Shown here: positions 10,591-21,479 of the stretch, in pieces
Position numbering within the stretch: the first letter of the stretch is position 1
How the letters are laid out: every line of letters starts with the position of its first letter
DNA from: Closterium sp. NIES-65
Lineage: Eukaryota; Streptophyta; Zygnematophyceae; Desmidiales; Closteriaceae
DNA: 64,000 nt
Reading direction: 5' to 3'
Assembly: GCA_948144175.1 (NCBI GenBank)
Contig: CANXME010001999.1
Location: forward strand, 488,501-552,500
Position numbers and translations under genes: made by a program
The notes under the pieces: model-generated
Seen by the model: the letters and a program-made list of their open reading frames with translations, nothing else
Database searches by the model: none
Told to the model about the DNA's origin: nothing

Positions 10591-11338
10591 ATCTATTCGG
10601 ATTGCGGTTTTTAGTACATTCCTTGCGGAACTGTATGACGAAGGATGTCGCATGTGGTTCTATTCGTGACAGGGTTGATCACTCAACGAAGTGGCGAACA
10701 ACCGCCGATCTACGTGTGACACTCGTCACAGATTTGGCGCAAGGACACTAAGCAACGAAGAGTCGAATCTGAGCTCAATGTGGTGAGGAAATCATTTTCG
10801 AGAATGCGGGCTCGAAAACCTGGGTTACATAGCGCATACCTGACGTGACAGTTTTTCATTGGGTGCAAAAATCAAAACAGCATTGTTCAAACTTCCACGT
10901 TCAGAAATTTCAATCTCTATTCCTTGCCAGCACCGCCCATGCGCAGTCATCCTTTGAACCTCAGGGTATCGAACACGAAAACCGCCACCTTGAGGCGAGC
11001 CCTGCACATGCTAGGTATCGGCCCCGCGCGAAGTGGGGGGATTTCGCATTCCCAAGCAGGGCGAAATTACGTAATTCGCCATGTACAATACAAAGTGTTC
11101 ACTTTGTCATTAGACCAGATTCGGAGGGAAGTGACAACATTGCACAAACGAGTATGCTCAACTATTTCTGTTGCAAGCACCTGAACAGCCACTCACCTCA
11201 GTGTACTTTTCACATGACGTTGCTAGCTGGGAAAATCACATGCTAGAGACGTTCTTGCACTCGTCACTCTATTTTAGATGTGGTTCTTTCCCCGTAATCT
11301 ATCAATGAGTCAATTTCGTTTCTTCTTTCGTTGGACAC
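10591..11338. other. intergenic, nothing recognised
   Basis: Unique-looking sequence with short ORFs only, no repeats of note and no similarity that I recognise. It ends at the Ty3 target site GACAC (11334-11338). Confidence 0.5.
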
Positions 11339-11666
11339 TGTAAGGAATTTTCTCAGGCATTCCTTACGGAGCCGACTACATCGCGTACAGCAACAGCCGA
11401 CTGTTCGCCCGTTACTGCTAACGGAACTTCGCCGACTTCGCGCGCACTGTTTTGCCAAACCTCGCACTGCTGGCATGGCCGTATCGGCCTACGCTTCGGG
11501 ACTAGCCCGAGCCTCGCTCCAGCGTAGCACTAGCAAGTTCGCACGCACCGCGTTACCGTTTTGCATGTTTCGCGTATAAATGCTCGCTCATGCCTTCGCT
11601 CACATTTTGTACTCGTTTGACACCTTAGTGCAATTCTCGCTACCTCGATTCATTGCACCCGTAACA
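11339..11666 (+). repeat. left LTR of the Ty3 element
   Basis: 328 bp, begins TGTAAGG and ends GTAACA. It contains a TATAAATG box near 11574. Confidence 0.93.
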
Positions 11667-11848
11667 CTTGGTATCAGAGCCCCTTTCTTTCGGACCGCGC
11701 ATCTCCGCACACCAGGAAATCAACTTTTGATTTTTCACTCGAAGGGACTCACGCACCTTAGCCCCTAGGAGCCGCTGTCCTCGCGTTCTCTCGTAAACGC
11801 GTGCAGCCACGACTGCGCCTAGACTAAGACGAGCCGACGCCCTTCGTC

Positions 11849-13009
11849 ATGGCCGAAAACATCGACGTCACCACTCTCACGCAGGAGCGTTTGAACGATC
11901 TGCTGCGACAACTGCACGAAAGCTCCGAGGAAATCGCGGCATTGACGGCAGAACGCTCATCACTGCAAAATGACCTCATGAGAGCACAATCCCAAGCACC
12001 TGGCACTCCGATTCAACCTGCACCCTCAACATCACAACACGGGAGTGTGGGGCAACCCGCGAGCGCGGCCAGTGATGGCGTCGTCCGCCCCGACGGAGAC
12101 GACGACCACGGCACGACACACCCCAGAGCGACGCCTGCGGCCCCAAGTCAGCCTCGCGTCACGATTTCGGCACCAACCCACGATTCGGGACTGCCGTCAC
12201 CGATGCCGCTGAAACCGCAGCGCCCGCCATGCTTTGACCCGAGTCAACGGGGTGGTCCTACCGTTCAGGCGTGGTTATTCACAATGAATGTTTTCTTCGA
12301 CGCCAACTACGTCTCGGAGGACTCGGCGAAGATTCGATACGCCGTGTCGTTGCTGCGAGGACCCGCCATGGACTGGTGGCGCGTCATCGTCACGAAGCCG
12401 ACCGACTACGCGACACTACCGACACGGGAAGGACAAACCGGACCCTGGGCGCCGTCGTATTTCGTGGAGGTGCCCCAGTATCGCACGTGGGACGCGTGGT
12501 GCGCAGGTCTGCGCGCTCGATTTGAGCCAATCGCGGCCTCGATCTCGGCGCGACAGAAGCTCCGCACTTGGCGCCAACTCGGTTCCGTCCAGGATTACAC
12601 GAGCGGATTTCTGGCGCTATGCGAGCAGGTGGGCTACATGCATGAGAGCGAACGCATCGACCGCTACATCGGCGGCCTGAAGCAGGACATCGCTCAGGAA
12701 ATCCAGCTTCGCGGCGTCACTGAGTTTCAGGAAATTCTCGCTATGGCGGAGAAGCTCGACTTCTTTCGCCGACCGAGACCGGGGTCCTACGGAAACAACA
12801 CCTGGGGACATCGGCCTCGTGGGACGAACGAGAGCGCCACGATACGCGCCGTCGCCGCAAATGCCGCTGCCGCACCGTTCAAAGGGCGCTGCTTTGCGTG
12901 CAATCGGCCGGGACATCGCAAGAGCGAATGCCCGGAAAACGCTAAGGGAAAGGGGGAAGCTGAGCAGCAGACACAGACCAAGCAGCAGGGAAACGCTGGA
13001 AGTCAGTAG
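11849..13009 (+). CDS. Ty3 gag region
   Basis: Part of the Ty3 element at 11339-16855. It has a retrotransposon gag core and one CCHC zinc knuckle (CFACNRPGHRKSEC) near the C-terminus. Confidence 0.9.
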   Translation: MAENIDVTTLTQERLNDLLRQLHESSEEIAALTAERSSLQNDLMRAQSQAPGTPIQPAPSTSQHGSVGQPASAASDGVVRPDGDDDHGTTHPRATPAAPSQPRVTISAPTHDSGLPSPMPLKPQRPPCFDPSQRGGPTVQAWLFTMNVFFDANYVSEDSAKIRYAVSLLRGPAMDWWRVIVTKPTDYATLPTREGQTGPWAPSYFVEVPQYRTWDAWCAGLRARFEPIAASISARQKLRTWRQLGSVQDYTSGFLALCEQVGYMHESERIDRYIGGLKQDIAQEIQLRGVTEFQEILAMAEKLDFFRRPRPGSYGNNTWGHRPRGTNESATIRAVAANAAAAPFKGRCFACNRPGHRKSECPENAKGKGEAEQQTQTKQQGNAGSQ

Positions 13010-13068
13010 CAGACGGGCCCTCTACTGACAGGTCACGCCGCTCGCCCGACCCAACCGACCCTCACCGA

Positions 13069-16000
13069 GTGATTGTGCCGGTTCACGCAATCGACCACAC
13101 CCGGCCGAATAAGGAGGGTACCACGGTAGATAGCCCTATACTGCTCAGTGGGAAAATTGGGACGGACTTAGTTAAAATCTTCGTAGATGGGGGAGCCAGC
13201 CACAGCCTCATTAACACTGCTACAGCACGAAAACTGCGACTGCCACTGGACCGATGCTTACCTGAGATCGACGCACGACTGGTAGACGGCACGCCGCTGG
13301 CAATACGGGAACGCGTAGACCGAGTTCGGATTCGATGCGGGGGTAACTTCACGTTTAGTCAGGAAATGCTCGCAACGACCCTCGACGGAACCGACATTTT
13401 ACTCGGGCGTGATTGGCTGCGACGACACAACCCGCGAATTGACTGGACGACGGGTGACTGCACCGTGCGAGTGAATGGTAACAGCATCGCCTTACCTCGC
13501 TGGGGCTCGCCTGAGTCTTCGTCGGTGCGTGTCAACGCGATCACGATGAAACGCGCTGTTGCGGCCGGAGCCGACGTGTACGCGGTTGACATTCGGGAAG
13601 CCGAGGCAGCAGACAAGGGAGGCGATTTACAGAAACTGCTGACCGACGTACCGAGTGACCTGGCGGCACTGTTACAACAGTACAGTGACATTTTCCCGGA
13701 TGACCTGCCAACGGGACTGCCACCTCAGCGACCGCACGATCACAGGATAGAACTGGAACCGGGGGCACAGCCAACAGTACAGCGACAGTTCCGACTGACC
13801 CAACCCGAACTAGACGAACTAAGGAAGCAGCTCGATTACCTGCTAGAAAAGGAATTCATTCGCCCTAGTTCGTCGCCTTTCGCCGCACCAATACTGTTCA
13901 CACCGAAAAAGGACGGGGGTTTTCGCATGTGCATCGACTACAGGGCACTAAACAGGGTTACCATCAAATCCCGTTACCCCATCCCACGAGCCGACGAACT
14001 GATCGACCAACTGCGCACAGCCCGGGTTTTCTCGAAAATCGACCTCCGAGGAGGCTACCACCAAATCCGCGTCAACCCACCCGACTGCCCTAAAACCGCA
14101 TTCCGAACACGCTACGGATCCTTCGAATACACCGTCATGCCATTCGGACTGACCAACGCCCCCGCCACTTTCCAAATGACCATGAACGAAGCATTCCGCC
14201 CGCTTTTAGATAAGTGCGTCATCGTTTATCTGGACGACATACTGATTTACAGCCCTGACAGAGCACAGCACTTACAAGACATCGAAGCAGTTTTTAAAAT
14301 CCTGAGTGAGAACCGCCTACTGACCAAAGCATCTAAGTGTGAGTTTTTACAGGACCGCCTGGAGTTTTTGGGACATGTTATTTCAGCTGCAGGAGTGGAA
14401 ATAGACCCGAAGAAAATTGCGACGATTCAGGCTTGGCACGCGCCGACCAACTTGACCGAGTTACAGAGTTTCCTGGGGTTCGTCAACTACGTGCGCCGGT
14501 TCGTCCCCGACATGGCGAAACTGACTGCCCCGTTGATTGACCTGCTGAGGAAGGGGGTTGAGTACACGTGGGGGGAGAAAGAGCAAGCTGCCTTCTCGGC
14601 CCTCAAAAATATTTTGTGCTCCCCGCCCGTCCTTCACATTGCAGATCCCCACCGTCCGTTCGAGCTCGTCACCGACGCAAGTGACATCGCTGTGGGAGCA
14701 GTACTGTTGCAGGATTTCGGGAATGGCCTCCAGCCAATCGCGTACGAGTCCCGCAAGTTACACCCGCCCGAACGTAACTACCCGATACACGACCGCGAGA
14801 TGCTAGCGATCGTGCACGCGTTCAAAGTTTGGCGATGTTACCTGACTGGTGCCGACGTGACAGTACGGACAGACCACCGCTCGCTACAGTACCTTCGCGC
14901 CCAACCGAATCTCAACCCACGACAGATTCGCTGGTTGGACTATCTCGAGTCCAATTTTCACTACACCGTCACGTACAAAAAAGGAGCATCCAACATCGCC
15001 GACGCTCTCACCCGCCCCACCGCCCAACTCCACGCCATCCTACTCGCCCAGACCAACCCGCTTTTAACTGGCCTATTCACCCACGGATACCGCACCGACC
15101 CATTTTTCACGACCGGAAATTCACAGCAACTGGCAGAAGCAAAAGGAGTTTATTACGTAAAAACAGGCACCAACCGCATTTGGGTACCCGCGTACTCACT
15201 ACTGAGGGAGCTGCTACTGCAGGAGGCACACGACGGGATTACCTCGGGACATTTCGGGGTAGAAAAAACACGACAGCAACTGCAGCGGTACTATTACTGG
15301 CCGGAGCTGTTGACCGACGTACAGCAGCACGTGGGCTCGTGCCCGACGTGTCAGGTGATGAAGAGTTCAAGGAAGCGGAAGGCGGGTCAATTGCAGCCGA
15401 TCCCACCGCCCGAACGCGCCTGGCAGCAAGTAACCATGGACTTCGTCACAGGGTTACCTTCGAACCCTGGGGGTAACGACGCGGTGATGGTCGTCGTGGA
15501 TAGGTTGACGAAGATGGCACACTTCGCTGCGTGCAAAAAGTCGATCTCAGCCGAAGAGACCGCTCGCCTGTTCATCGCAGCCGTTGTTCGCCTGCACGGG
15601 ATACCAGCAGCAATTATCAGCGACAGGGACACGAAGTTTACCAGCAACTTCTGGAAGAACCTCTGGGAGCAGTTCGGGACCAGGCTACAGTTCAGTTCGT
15701 CGTACCACCCCGAGACCGACGGCCAAACGGAGCGGACGAATCAGACGATGGAGCAGTTGATTCGTGCCACGTGCGACGACCCCACGACCTGGGAGCAGCA
15801 GCTGCCGCTGATCGAGTTCGCGTACAACAACGCCACATCAGCCACGACGCAGCAGTCCCCGTTCTACCTGAACTATGGGCAGAACCCCACAGTGCCCATG
15901 ACGCCGAGTCCGGACAACCCAACGCCACGCGCACAACAATTCGCCGAAATCCTGCAAGCTGCCCGCGCCAGAGCCGCCGAAGCAATAAAAAAGGCCAACG

Positions 16001-16497
16001 TCATCGCTAAGCGCAACGCTGATCGCCACCGCCGCCCCGTCACGTATCAATCTGGAGATTACGTGCTACTCGACACGCAAAATCTGCGACTGCCCGACGT
16101 ACCAAAATTACGACCGCGCTACTGTGGACCATTCCAAATCAGTCACATGATCACACCCGTCACCGCGCACCTACTGTTGCCAATTGACTGGTACATCAGC
16201 CCTTCGTTCCACGTCAGCCTACTTCGCCCATACATCCCGACCACGAGTCAACTGCCGCGTCACCGGCCACAATCAATGACTCGCCCTGCATCAGAGCCGA
16301 TCATCGAGCCCGAAAAACTTTTGAGCCATCGGATCCGCCACCCCACGGGAATCAGGAGGATTGAATTCCTCGTTCGCTGGAAAGACCGCACGCCAACTGA
16401 AGATAGCTGGGTACCCCTGAGCAACATCGAAAATCACCCTGCCCTGCAAGTGTACTTGAGAAGCCGGGGATTCCGCGATATACACGCACTCGCGTAG
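13069..16497 (+). CDS. Ty3 pol region (PR-RT-RH-INT-chromodomain)
   Basis: Part of the Ty3 element. Domains in order: aspartic protease (FVDGGAS), reverse transcriptase (YLDDILIYS), RNase H (TDASD, HDREMLAI), integrase zinc finger and core (SDRDTKFTS), and a chromodomain (FLVRWKDRTPTEDSW). The chromodomain places it among chromoviruses. Confidence 0.92.
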   Translation: MIVPVHAIDHTRPNKEGTTVDSPILLSGKIGTDLVKIFVDGGASHSLINTATARKLRLPLDRCLPEIDARLVDGTPLAIRERVDRVRIRCGGNFTFSQEMLATTLDGTDILLGRDWLRRHNPRIDWTTGDCTVRVNGNSIALPRWGSPESSSVRVNAITMKRAVAAGADVYAVDIREAEAADKGGDLQKLLTDVPSDLAALLQQYSDIFPDDLPTGLPPQRPHDHRIELEPGAQPTVQRQFRLTQPELDELRKQLDYLLEKEFIRPSSSPFAAPILFTPKKDGGFRMCIDYRALNRVTIKSRYPIPRADELIDQLRTARVFSKIDLRGGYHQIRVNPPDCPKTAFRTRYGSFEYTVMPFGLTNAPATFQMTMNEAFRPLLDKCVIVYLDDILIYSPDRAQHLQDIEAVFKILSENRLLTKASKCEFLQDRLEFLGHVISAAGVEIDPKKIATIQAWHAPTNLTELQSFLGFVNYVRRFVPDMAKLTAPLIDLLRKGVEYTWGEKEQAAFSALKNILCSPPVLHIADPHRPFELVTDASDIAVGAVLLQDFGNGLQPIAYESRKLHPPERNYPIHDREMLAIVHAFKVWRCYLTGADVTVRTDHRSLQYLRAQPNLNPRQIRWLDYLESNFHYTVTYKKGASNIADALTRPTAQLHAILLAQTNPLLTGLFTHGYRTDPFFTTGNSQQLAEAKGVYYVKTGTNRIWVPAYSLLRELLLQEAHDGITSGHFGVEKTRQQLQRYYYWPELLTDVQQHVGSCPTCQVMKSSRKRKAGQLQPIPPPERAWQQVTMDFVTGLPSNPGGNDAVMVVVDRLTKMAHFAACKKSISAEETARLFIAAVVRLHGIPAAIISDRDTKFTSNFWKNLWEQFGTRLQFSSSYHPETDGQTERTNQTMEQLIRATCDDPTTWEQQLPLIEFAYNNATSATTQQSPFYLNYGQNPTVPMTPSPDNPTPRAQQFAEILQAARARAAEAIKKANVIAKRNADRHRRPVTYQSGDYVLLDTQNLRLPDVPKLRPRYCGPFQISHMITPVTAHLLLPIDWYISPSFHVSLLRPYIPTTSQLPRHRPQSMTRPASEPIIEPEKLLSHRIRHPTGIRRIEFLVRWKDRTPTEDSWVPLSNIENHPALQVYLRSRGFRDIHALA

Positions 16498-16527
16498 CGG
16501 AGGGGGCTTCTTAAGGGGGGGGGGTAG

Positions 16528-16855
16528 TGTAAGGAATTTTCTCAGGCATTCCTTACGGAGCCGACTACATCGCGTACAGCAACAGCCGACTGTTCGCCCG
16601 TTACTGCTAACGGAACTTCGCCGACTTCGCGCGCACTGTTTTGCCAAACCTCGCACTGCTGGCATGGCCGTATCGGCCTACGCTTCGGGACTAGCCCGAG
16701 CCTCGCTCCAGCGTAGCACTAGCAAGTTCGCACGCACCGCGTTACCGTTTTGCATGTTTCGCGTATAAATGCTCGCTCATGCCTTCGCTCACATTTTGTA
16801 CTCGTTTGACACCTTAGTGCAATTCTCGCTACCTCGATTCATTGCACCCGTAACA
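16528..16855 (+). repeat. right LTR of the Ty3 element
   Basis: 328 bp, matching the left LTR by eye and followed by the GACAC target duplication. Confidence 0.93.
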
Positions 16856-17062
16856 GACACCAAGTATACAGATTGCGAATGCCCCAAGCATGTTCCAACA
16901 AGTCCGCATACTCAAAACGTGTGCTTCTCTTCAATCGTGCAACTCTGTGCCAAAGCTCTCCGTTAGTCACGTTCGCACACGTACCTGGTGTATTTCTAAG
17001 AAACGAGACATACCATAGTAGAGCATTAGGCACTACGCTTCAGTAAATCCATCAAAATTTGT

Positions 17063-19635
17063 ATGCATCGCATGGCTCGTACTAAACAGATGGTCGTGAA
17101 GACGCGTCATGGCCAGGACAATGAAGCTAAGGATGCGGAAGCTAAAGACTGTGGCGACATCAGTGTTCACGATTCTCGCGGGCAACAAGAAGTGATGACG
17201 AAGGCGCAGGACGGAAGAAAGAAGGGAGCGCGATCAGACCTCCGCCCTTTGACAAACGCTCCTATTGCAACGTACACATCCACCATGCGCATGAAAACTG
17301 AGGGGCCGGAGCCGGACGACTTGGTGGCTGCAATCTCAAAGAAGAAAGGCGCATCAGCTTTCACAACCATGTCGCTCTATGATATGGCTAGCGTTGAATG
17401 CACCGTAACGCGGAACGACGCAGTCACAATCGTTGACGAGCAGTACGTCTCGGATGCGATAATCGATTTCCACAACATGTACGTTCTTGGACACTCTCTG
17501 ACTGTATGGTATTTGTTGTTTTGACTGTTGCTGGTCACTAACTATCGCCATTTGTTCATGTATATCTTACGTGACCCTCAGGTTATTGAGCATCTGAGCC
17601 CCAAAGCTGCCGAATGGCAAAACGTGGACCGTCCTTGACACCAAAGCGTACACCTACGGTACTGATTTCCGCAAACCTATCGAAACCGCAGATGGACTTT
17701 CGCCCTTGGAGCACGACTACATGGTCGTACCCGTTTTCTTAAGGTGCTAACCTTTTTGACACACACATGTTCGTACATTGGTTGCAATAACATGTTTGTA
17801 GCTGAGACCCTCTAACACATCCATTTATGGTATGTGTGCAGGAATCACTACTCCCTAATAGTCGTGCCCTCTCTTTATCGGCTCCTGGACTCTCATGCAA
17901 GCAAGAATGGTGGACAACTTGAGATGATACTATACGAAAGTGCAGCAAATCATTCCAAGTCGCCCGAGGTTTTCAACGGAACAAAGTTGTAAGTGTGCAA
18001 AACCAAGTTTGCATACAACTGATTTTCGTCCAAAGTTTCTTATCTCCCAGAATGTTCATTTCAGGGTACTAGCAGCAATGGCGAGGCATGCCCACCCTCA
18101 CGCAGACATCAATCGCATCGATACTATTCTGCAAGAGGCGGACTGCATTGTCATGGGGGTAAGTTTAAACTGCATACTTAGTATACATTTCAGTTTCCTG
18201 GAGGGAACAAAAGTTTACAGTTCTTGTGATGACATGTGTGCAGGAACATCAAATTCCAATGCAATCGAACTCGTTTGACAACGGGATCTACGTATGCCAC
18301 TACCTCAAAGCGCTAGTAGACTCTAGCTTCGAGACTGTGCGCGATTGGATTAGCCTCCGCGGTGTGAGTTCGTTGCAGTACCGCCGTTCAATCCGGGCGG
18401 ACATTTGCGAGCATGCCGAAGGGAAGCTGCTATCAAAGCTGTCTCAGCTCGGACTCAACGTCCCGCCGCAGAAGACAAAGAGAGTGATAGCCGAAACAGC
18501 TGTTGTGCATCCCGATGACTGTGATGGCTGCGCGCGAGTCGGAAAAGTGCATACTGAAATTCAGGTGATGAAACGTGAGGTAACAATCCTCAACGCAAGT
18601 GTCATCGCCATTGGGCAGGTACTCGGGTACAGTCAGGACCAGGTGCTAGCAGCAGCTGCGCATGTCCTCCAGCAAGATCAGGAGTGGAGCAGGAAGTTAG
18701 CTTGTGCGGGTATTAACAATGCTCAATCCACACCCCAATATCCATCGAGCTACGCAGAACCACTGCATGACAGTCCACAGGGGGACGGTAAGTTTTCTCG
18801 GGTTCATGCTGACGAGAAGTCAAGCAGGGCATTTGGTCTGATACATGAATCCCCGGCTCCGCTCCCGATGACAGAAACTGTCCTATGCTGGCTCTATTCC
18901 CAACAGCAGCAGCCACTAATGCATCCAAGCCCAACATCTGCAGAGTATTTCGGCATCCAAATACCTGTAGTGTCAACCATACCAACGACCGGGAAGATGG
19001 CAACATTGGGTGGTGATGGTAACGATGGCAAAACTGTTGCGCCGTTTGTTGTCGAGAAAGGTGACAATACTCAGCTGCCTCGATACACCGGGGTGTATCA
19101 TGAGCGCAGCACTGGGAAGTGGGGTGCGAAGATTCTAGTGAACGAGGATGGGGTTCGTACACAGAACCGCCTGGGGGCGTATACGACGAAGGAGGAGGCG
19201 GCCTATGCATACGCTGCAGCGGCCTTTGTGACGCGTCCGGATGAGAGTATACCGGACATAAAGCAGCTGTCTAAAAAGGAAAAGCGCGCACTGGAAGGGT
19301 GCAATAAGGACATCATGCGGACTCTCGTTCGGGCGCGCAACTGGTGGCGTTGGAGAGAGTGGCGCAAGGCGTTTGAGGAGGAGGAACGCAAGGGGGCAGG
19401 AGGAAAAACAATGCAACCATCACATCCACAGGCAAAACGGATGAAGAAGGAAGAACGGCAATCGGGTAATCTGAAGTGCGATGGACAGGGCGAATGCACA
19501 GGCGTATCTAGAGATGTACACTCGGTTAAGGGTGGTGACAATGGCACATTTATGGACACTGGGAGGAAGGAGGGGCATTCCGAAGCATCTGAGTCTGAAG
19601 ACGGCTCTGAGGAGGCCTGGTCGCATAAGGGCTAG
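17063..19635 (+). CDS. Ulp1-like (C48) fold fused to an AP2 domain, about 5 exons
   Basis: Exons: 17063 (or ATG 17072) to about 17490, about 17607-17743, 17842-17988, 18065-18158, 18244-19635. The last four join in phase; the first junction is uncertain because the strong acceptor at 17582 leads into a stop, so a nearby acceptor or a frameshift is needed. C48 landmarks in order: SDAIIDFHNMY, PVFLRNHYSLIVV (His), LLDSHASKNGG (Asp), MQSNSFDNGIYVCHYLKAL (Gln, then the nucleophile region). Family members have D-C-G where this has D-N-G (AAC codon), so the catalytic Cys is absent and peptidase activity is unlikely. A linker follows, then an AP2-like domain (YTGVYHERSTGKWGAKI, LGAYTTKEEAAYAYAAAAF) at about 19080-19240, and a basic/acidic tail. 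It could be a domesticated transposon protein or a DNA-binding pseudoprotease. The N-terminus reads MARTKQ, as in histone H3. Confidence 0.72.
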
Positions 19636-19970
19636 ATGTAGTATTCTCTTTTCAAGCTTGTGATACCGTTGCTCTAATTGTGCAGCATGTGATACCCACA
19701 CAGCATGTGCAGAAAACAGCGACTCTAGACTCATGACTGTACTCGAATAGAAAGACATGATGATGTTGTCATTCAGTGGTGTGTTATTTTGCGCACATCT
19801 GCTCGACGGAAATAGAAATTCCATCGCTTTTGAGGACACACGGACTGTAGGGAGACCCCAGAGGGCTTCCCAACCGATTGCTTGTTTCTCCTCTTCCTAT
19901 GCAGCTAACATACGCGTAAGGATGCTGGAGATGTACCCATTGAACCTGACCACTGCCTTTTTATGTGGAA
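19636..19970. other. 3' flank of the Ulp1/AP2 gene, nothing recognised
   Basis: No coding signal or repeat stands out. A 3' UTR is likely near the start. Confidence 0.4.
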
Positions 19971-20305
19971 CACTTCCAACTATGCATATGCAGAACATGA
20001 GCCTACTTCCAACACTGCATATGCGGAACACGAGCCCACTTCCAACACTGCACATGCGGAACACGAGCCAACTTCCAACACTGCACATGCGGAACACGAG
20101 CCCACTTCCAACACTGCACATGCGGTACACGAGGCCCACTTCCAACCGCGCGTATGCGGAACACGAGGCCCACTTCCAACCGCGCGTATGCGAAACACGA
20201 GGCCCACTTCCAACCGCGCATATGCGGAACATGAGGCCCACTTCCAACCGCGCGTATGCGGAACACGAGGTCCACTTCCAACTGCGCGTATGCGGAACAC
20301 GAGGC
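19971..20305. repeat. 33-34-bp minisatellite
   Basis: About ten tandem units built on CCCACTTCCAAC..GCATATGCGGAACACGAG. Two sub-types occur: CACTGCACATGC on the left and CCGCGCGTATGC on the right. ORFs across it in several frames are repeat artefacts. Confidence 0.88.
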
Positions 20306-20423
20306 CAATTCTTTGCATGGCTTGCCGAGCAGACATGGCCACATCTCAGAAGGGCATAGGGGTAATAATTGTTTGTGGTTACACACACCCATATTCAAAC
20401 ACCAAGCATCTTCGGTGGGGATT

Positions 20424-20770
20424 TGTCAAATGTTGTAGCCTATAGTGAGGTTTGTCTTAGGGGGTACAGAAGTTAGGGTTTGTTATATGTACCCCAACCA
20501 ACATCAATGGCATCATCCATTCCTCATTTTGATATGGTATCAGCTAGGTTAGGATCCTGTGGGATCCCGTTCCTCCGTTCTCCGTTCGTACCTCCCGAGC
20601 CTGACCCTACCTCTCGTTCGTACCAGTTCCGTTGTTACCGCGCCTAGTACCGAGCCTAGCGCCCTTTCCCCCCGTCGCTTAGCGCCCTTTCTCCCCGTTA
20701 CCTAGCGCCCTTTCCCCACCCCCCCCCCCCCCCCCGTCGCTTAGCGCCCTTTCTCCCCTCATTTTGATAG
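20424..20770 (+). mobile_element. truncated Ty1/copia fragment (LTR, primer site, leader)
   Basis: 20424-20530 resembles the short LTR of the copia element at 30288 (GCCTATAGTGAGG, GGGGTACAG, TTAGGGTTTG). It is followed by a TGGTATCAGC primer-site-like sequence and a leader with GCGCCCTTTC repeats to about 20760. It is broken and old; no coding part remains. Confidence 0.6.
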
Positions 20771-21081
20771 GATTTTTGTGGCTATAATTGATTCAATATA
20801 CCGTATAATGTGCCCTGCAACAACCTTTTATAGAGACAAACCACTACACAACGAACAAAAGAATGTAAGCAATGCGGTAAATACAGTTCACAACTTTCCA
20901 CTTCCCCCCTCTTCCCTCTCTTCCAGCCCTCACTAGAAAACCCCAGCATCCACCTGCCCTGTCTTTGACACTTCACTCTCCTTTGCTCCTCAACATCCAG
21001 TGCTCCTCAAGGGTCCCGCATCATTCCGATCTCCAAGCGCCCTTTGATGCGTCTCAAAAGTTTCCCCTTCCCCCTCCTCAC
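20771..21081 (-). other. 3' flank of the carrier half of the chimera
   Basis: The stretch near 20840-20885 (ACTACACAACGAACAAAAGAATG followed by CGGTAAA, interrupted) is similar to 47430-47465, which follows the complete carrier gene. This supports a duplication that extended past the stop codon. Confidence 0.45.
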
Positions 21082-21428
21082 TCTCAGAATCCCAACCGCT
21101 AGACCATTGGGATAAAAGGGCTTGTTTCAGTAGCGGGTCAGTGCGCCCATAACCCCCCAGGCAAATGTGCCTGTAACCCTTCCCTAGGATCGATCGGGGA
21201 TCACCAGTGGACCTCTGACGCCCCCCTCGCACTGGGATGCCCGAAGTGCATACACCGGGATTCGAAACCGAGACCTTCGCTCTGATACCATCTCAGAATC
21301 CCAACCACTAGACCATTGGGATAAAAGGGCTTGTTTCAGTAGCGGGTCAGTGCGCCCATAACCCCCCAGGCAAATGTGCCTGTAACCCTTCCCTAGGATC
21401 GATCGGGGATCACCAGTGGACCTCTGAC
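21082..21428 (-). repeat. two 138-bp repeats with a tRNA-like promoter (SINE candidate)
   Basis: 21082-21219 and 21291-21428 are near-identical direct repeats. On the minus strand the upstream copy runs into a tRNA-like segment (21322-21255): A box TGGTCTAGTGG matching TRGYNNARNNG, then GTTTCGAATCCC close to the B box, at tRNA-like spacing. The second copy has the A box but no B box. This is a tRNA-derived SINE or a tRNA pseudogene; a functional tRNA is unlikely. Confidence 0.5.
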
Positions 21429-21479
21429 ACTCACCCCCCCACCACCACCACCACCTCCCCCACCCTCCTGTGCTCCTCA

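Larger units (their letters stand above)
11339..16855 (+). mobile_element. Ty3 (Metaviridae) chromovirus, looks whole, young
   Basis: LTRs at 11339-11666 and 16528-16855 are the same length (328 bp) and appear identical by eye. The target-site duplication is GACAC (11334-11338 and 16856-16860). The primer site TGGTATCAGAGC (11669-11680) matches initiator tRNA-Met and a purine-rich tract precedes the right LTR. Parts: gag, protease, reverse transcriptase, RNase H, integrase and a C-terminal chromodomain. Matching LTRs point to a recent insertion. Confidence 0.95.

Noticed and set aside
21236-21322. Functional tRNA gene
   Set aside because: The B box is imperfect, no closed acceptor stem is visible, and the sequence continues into a repeated non-tRNA body.
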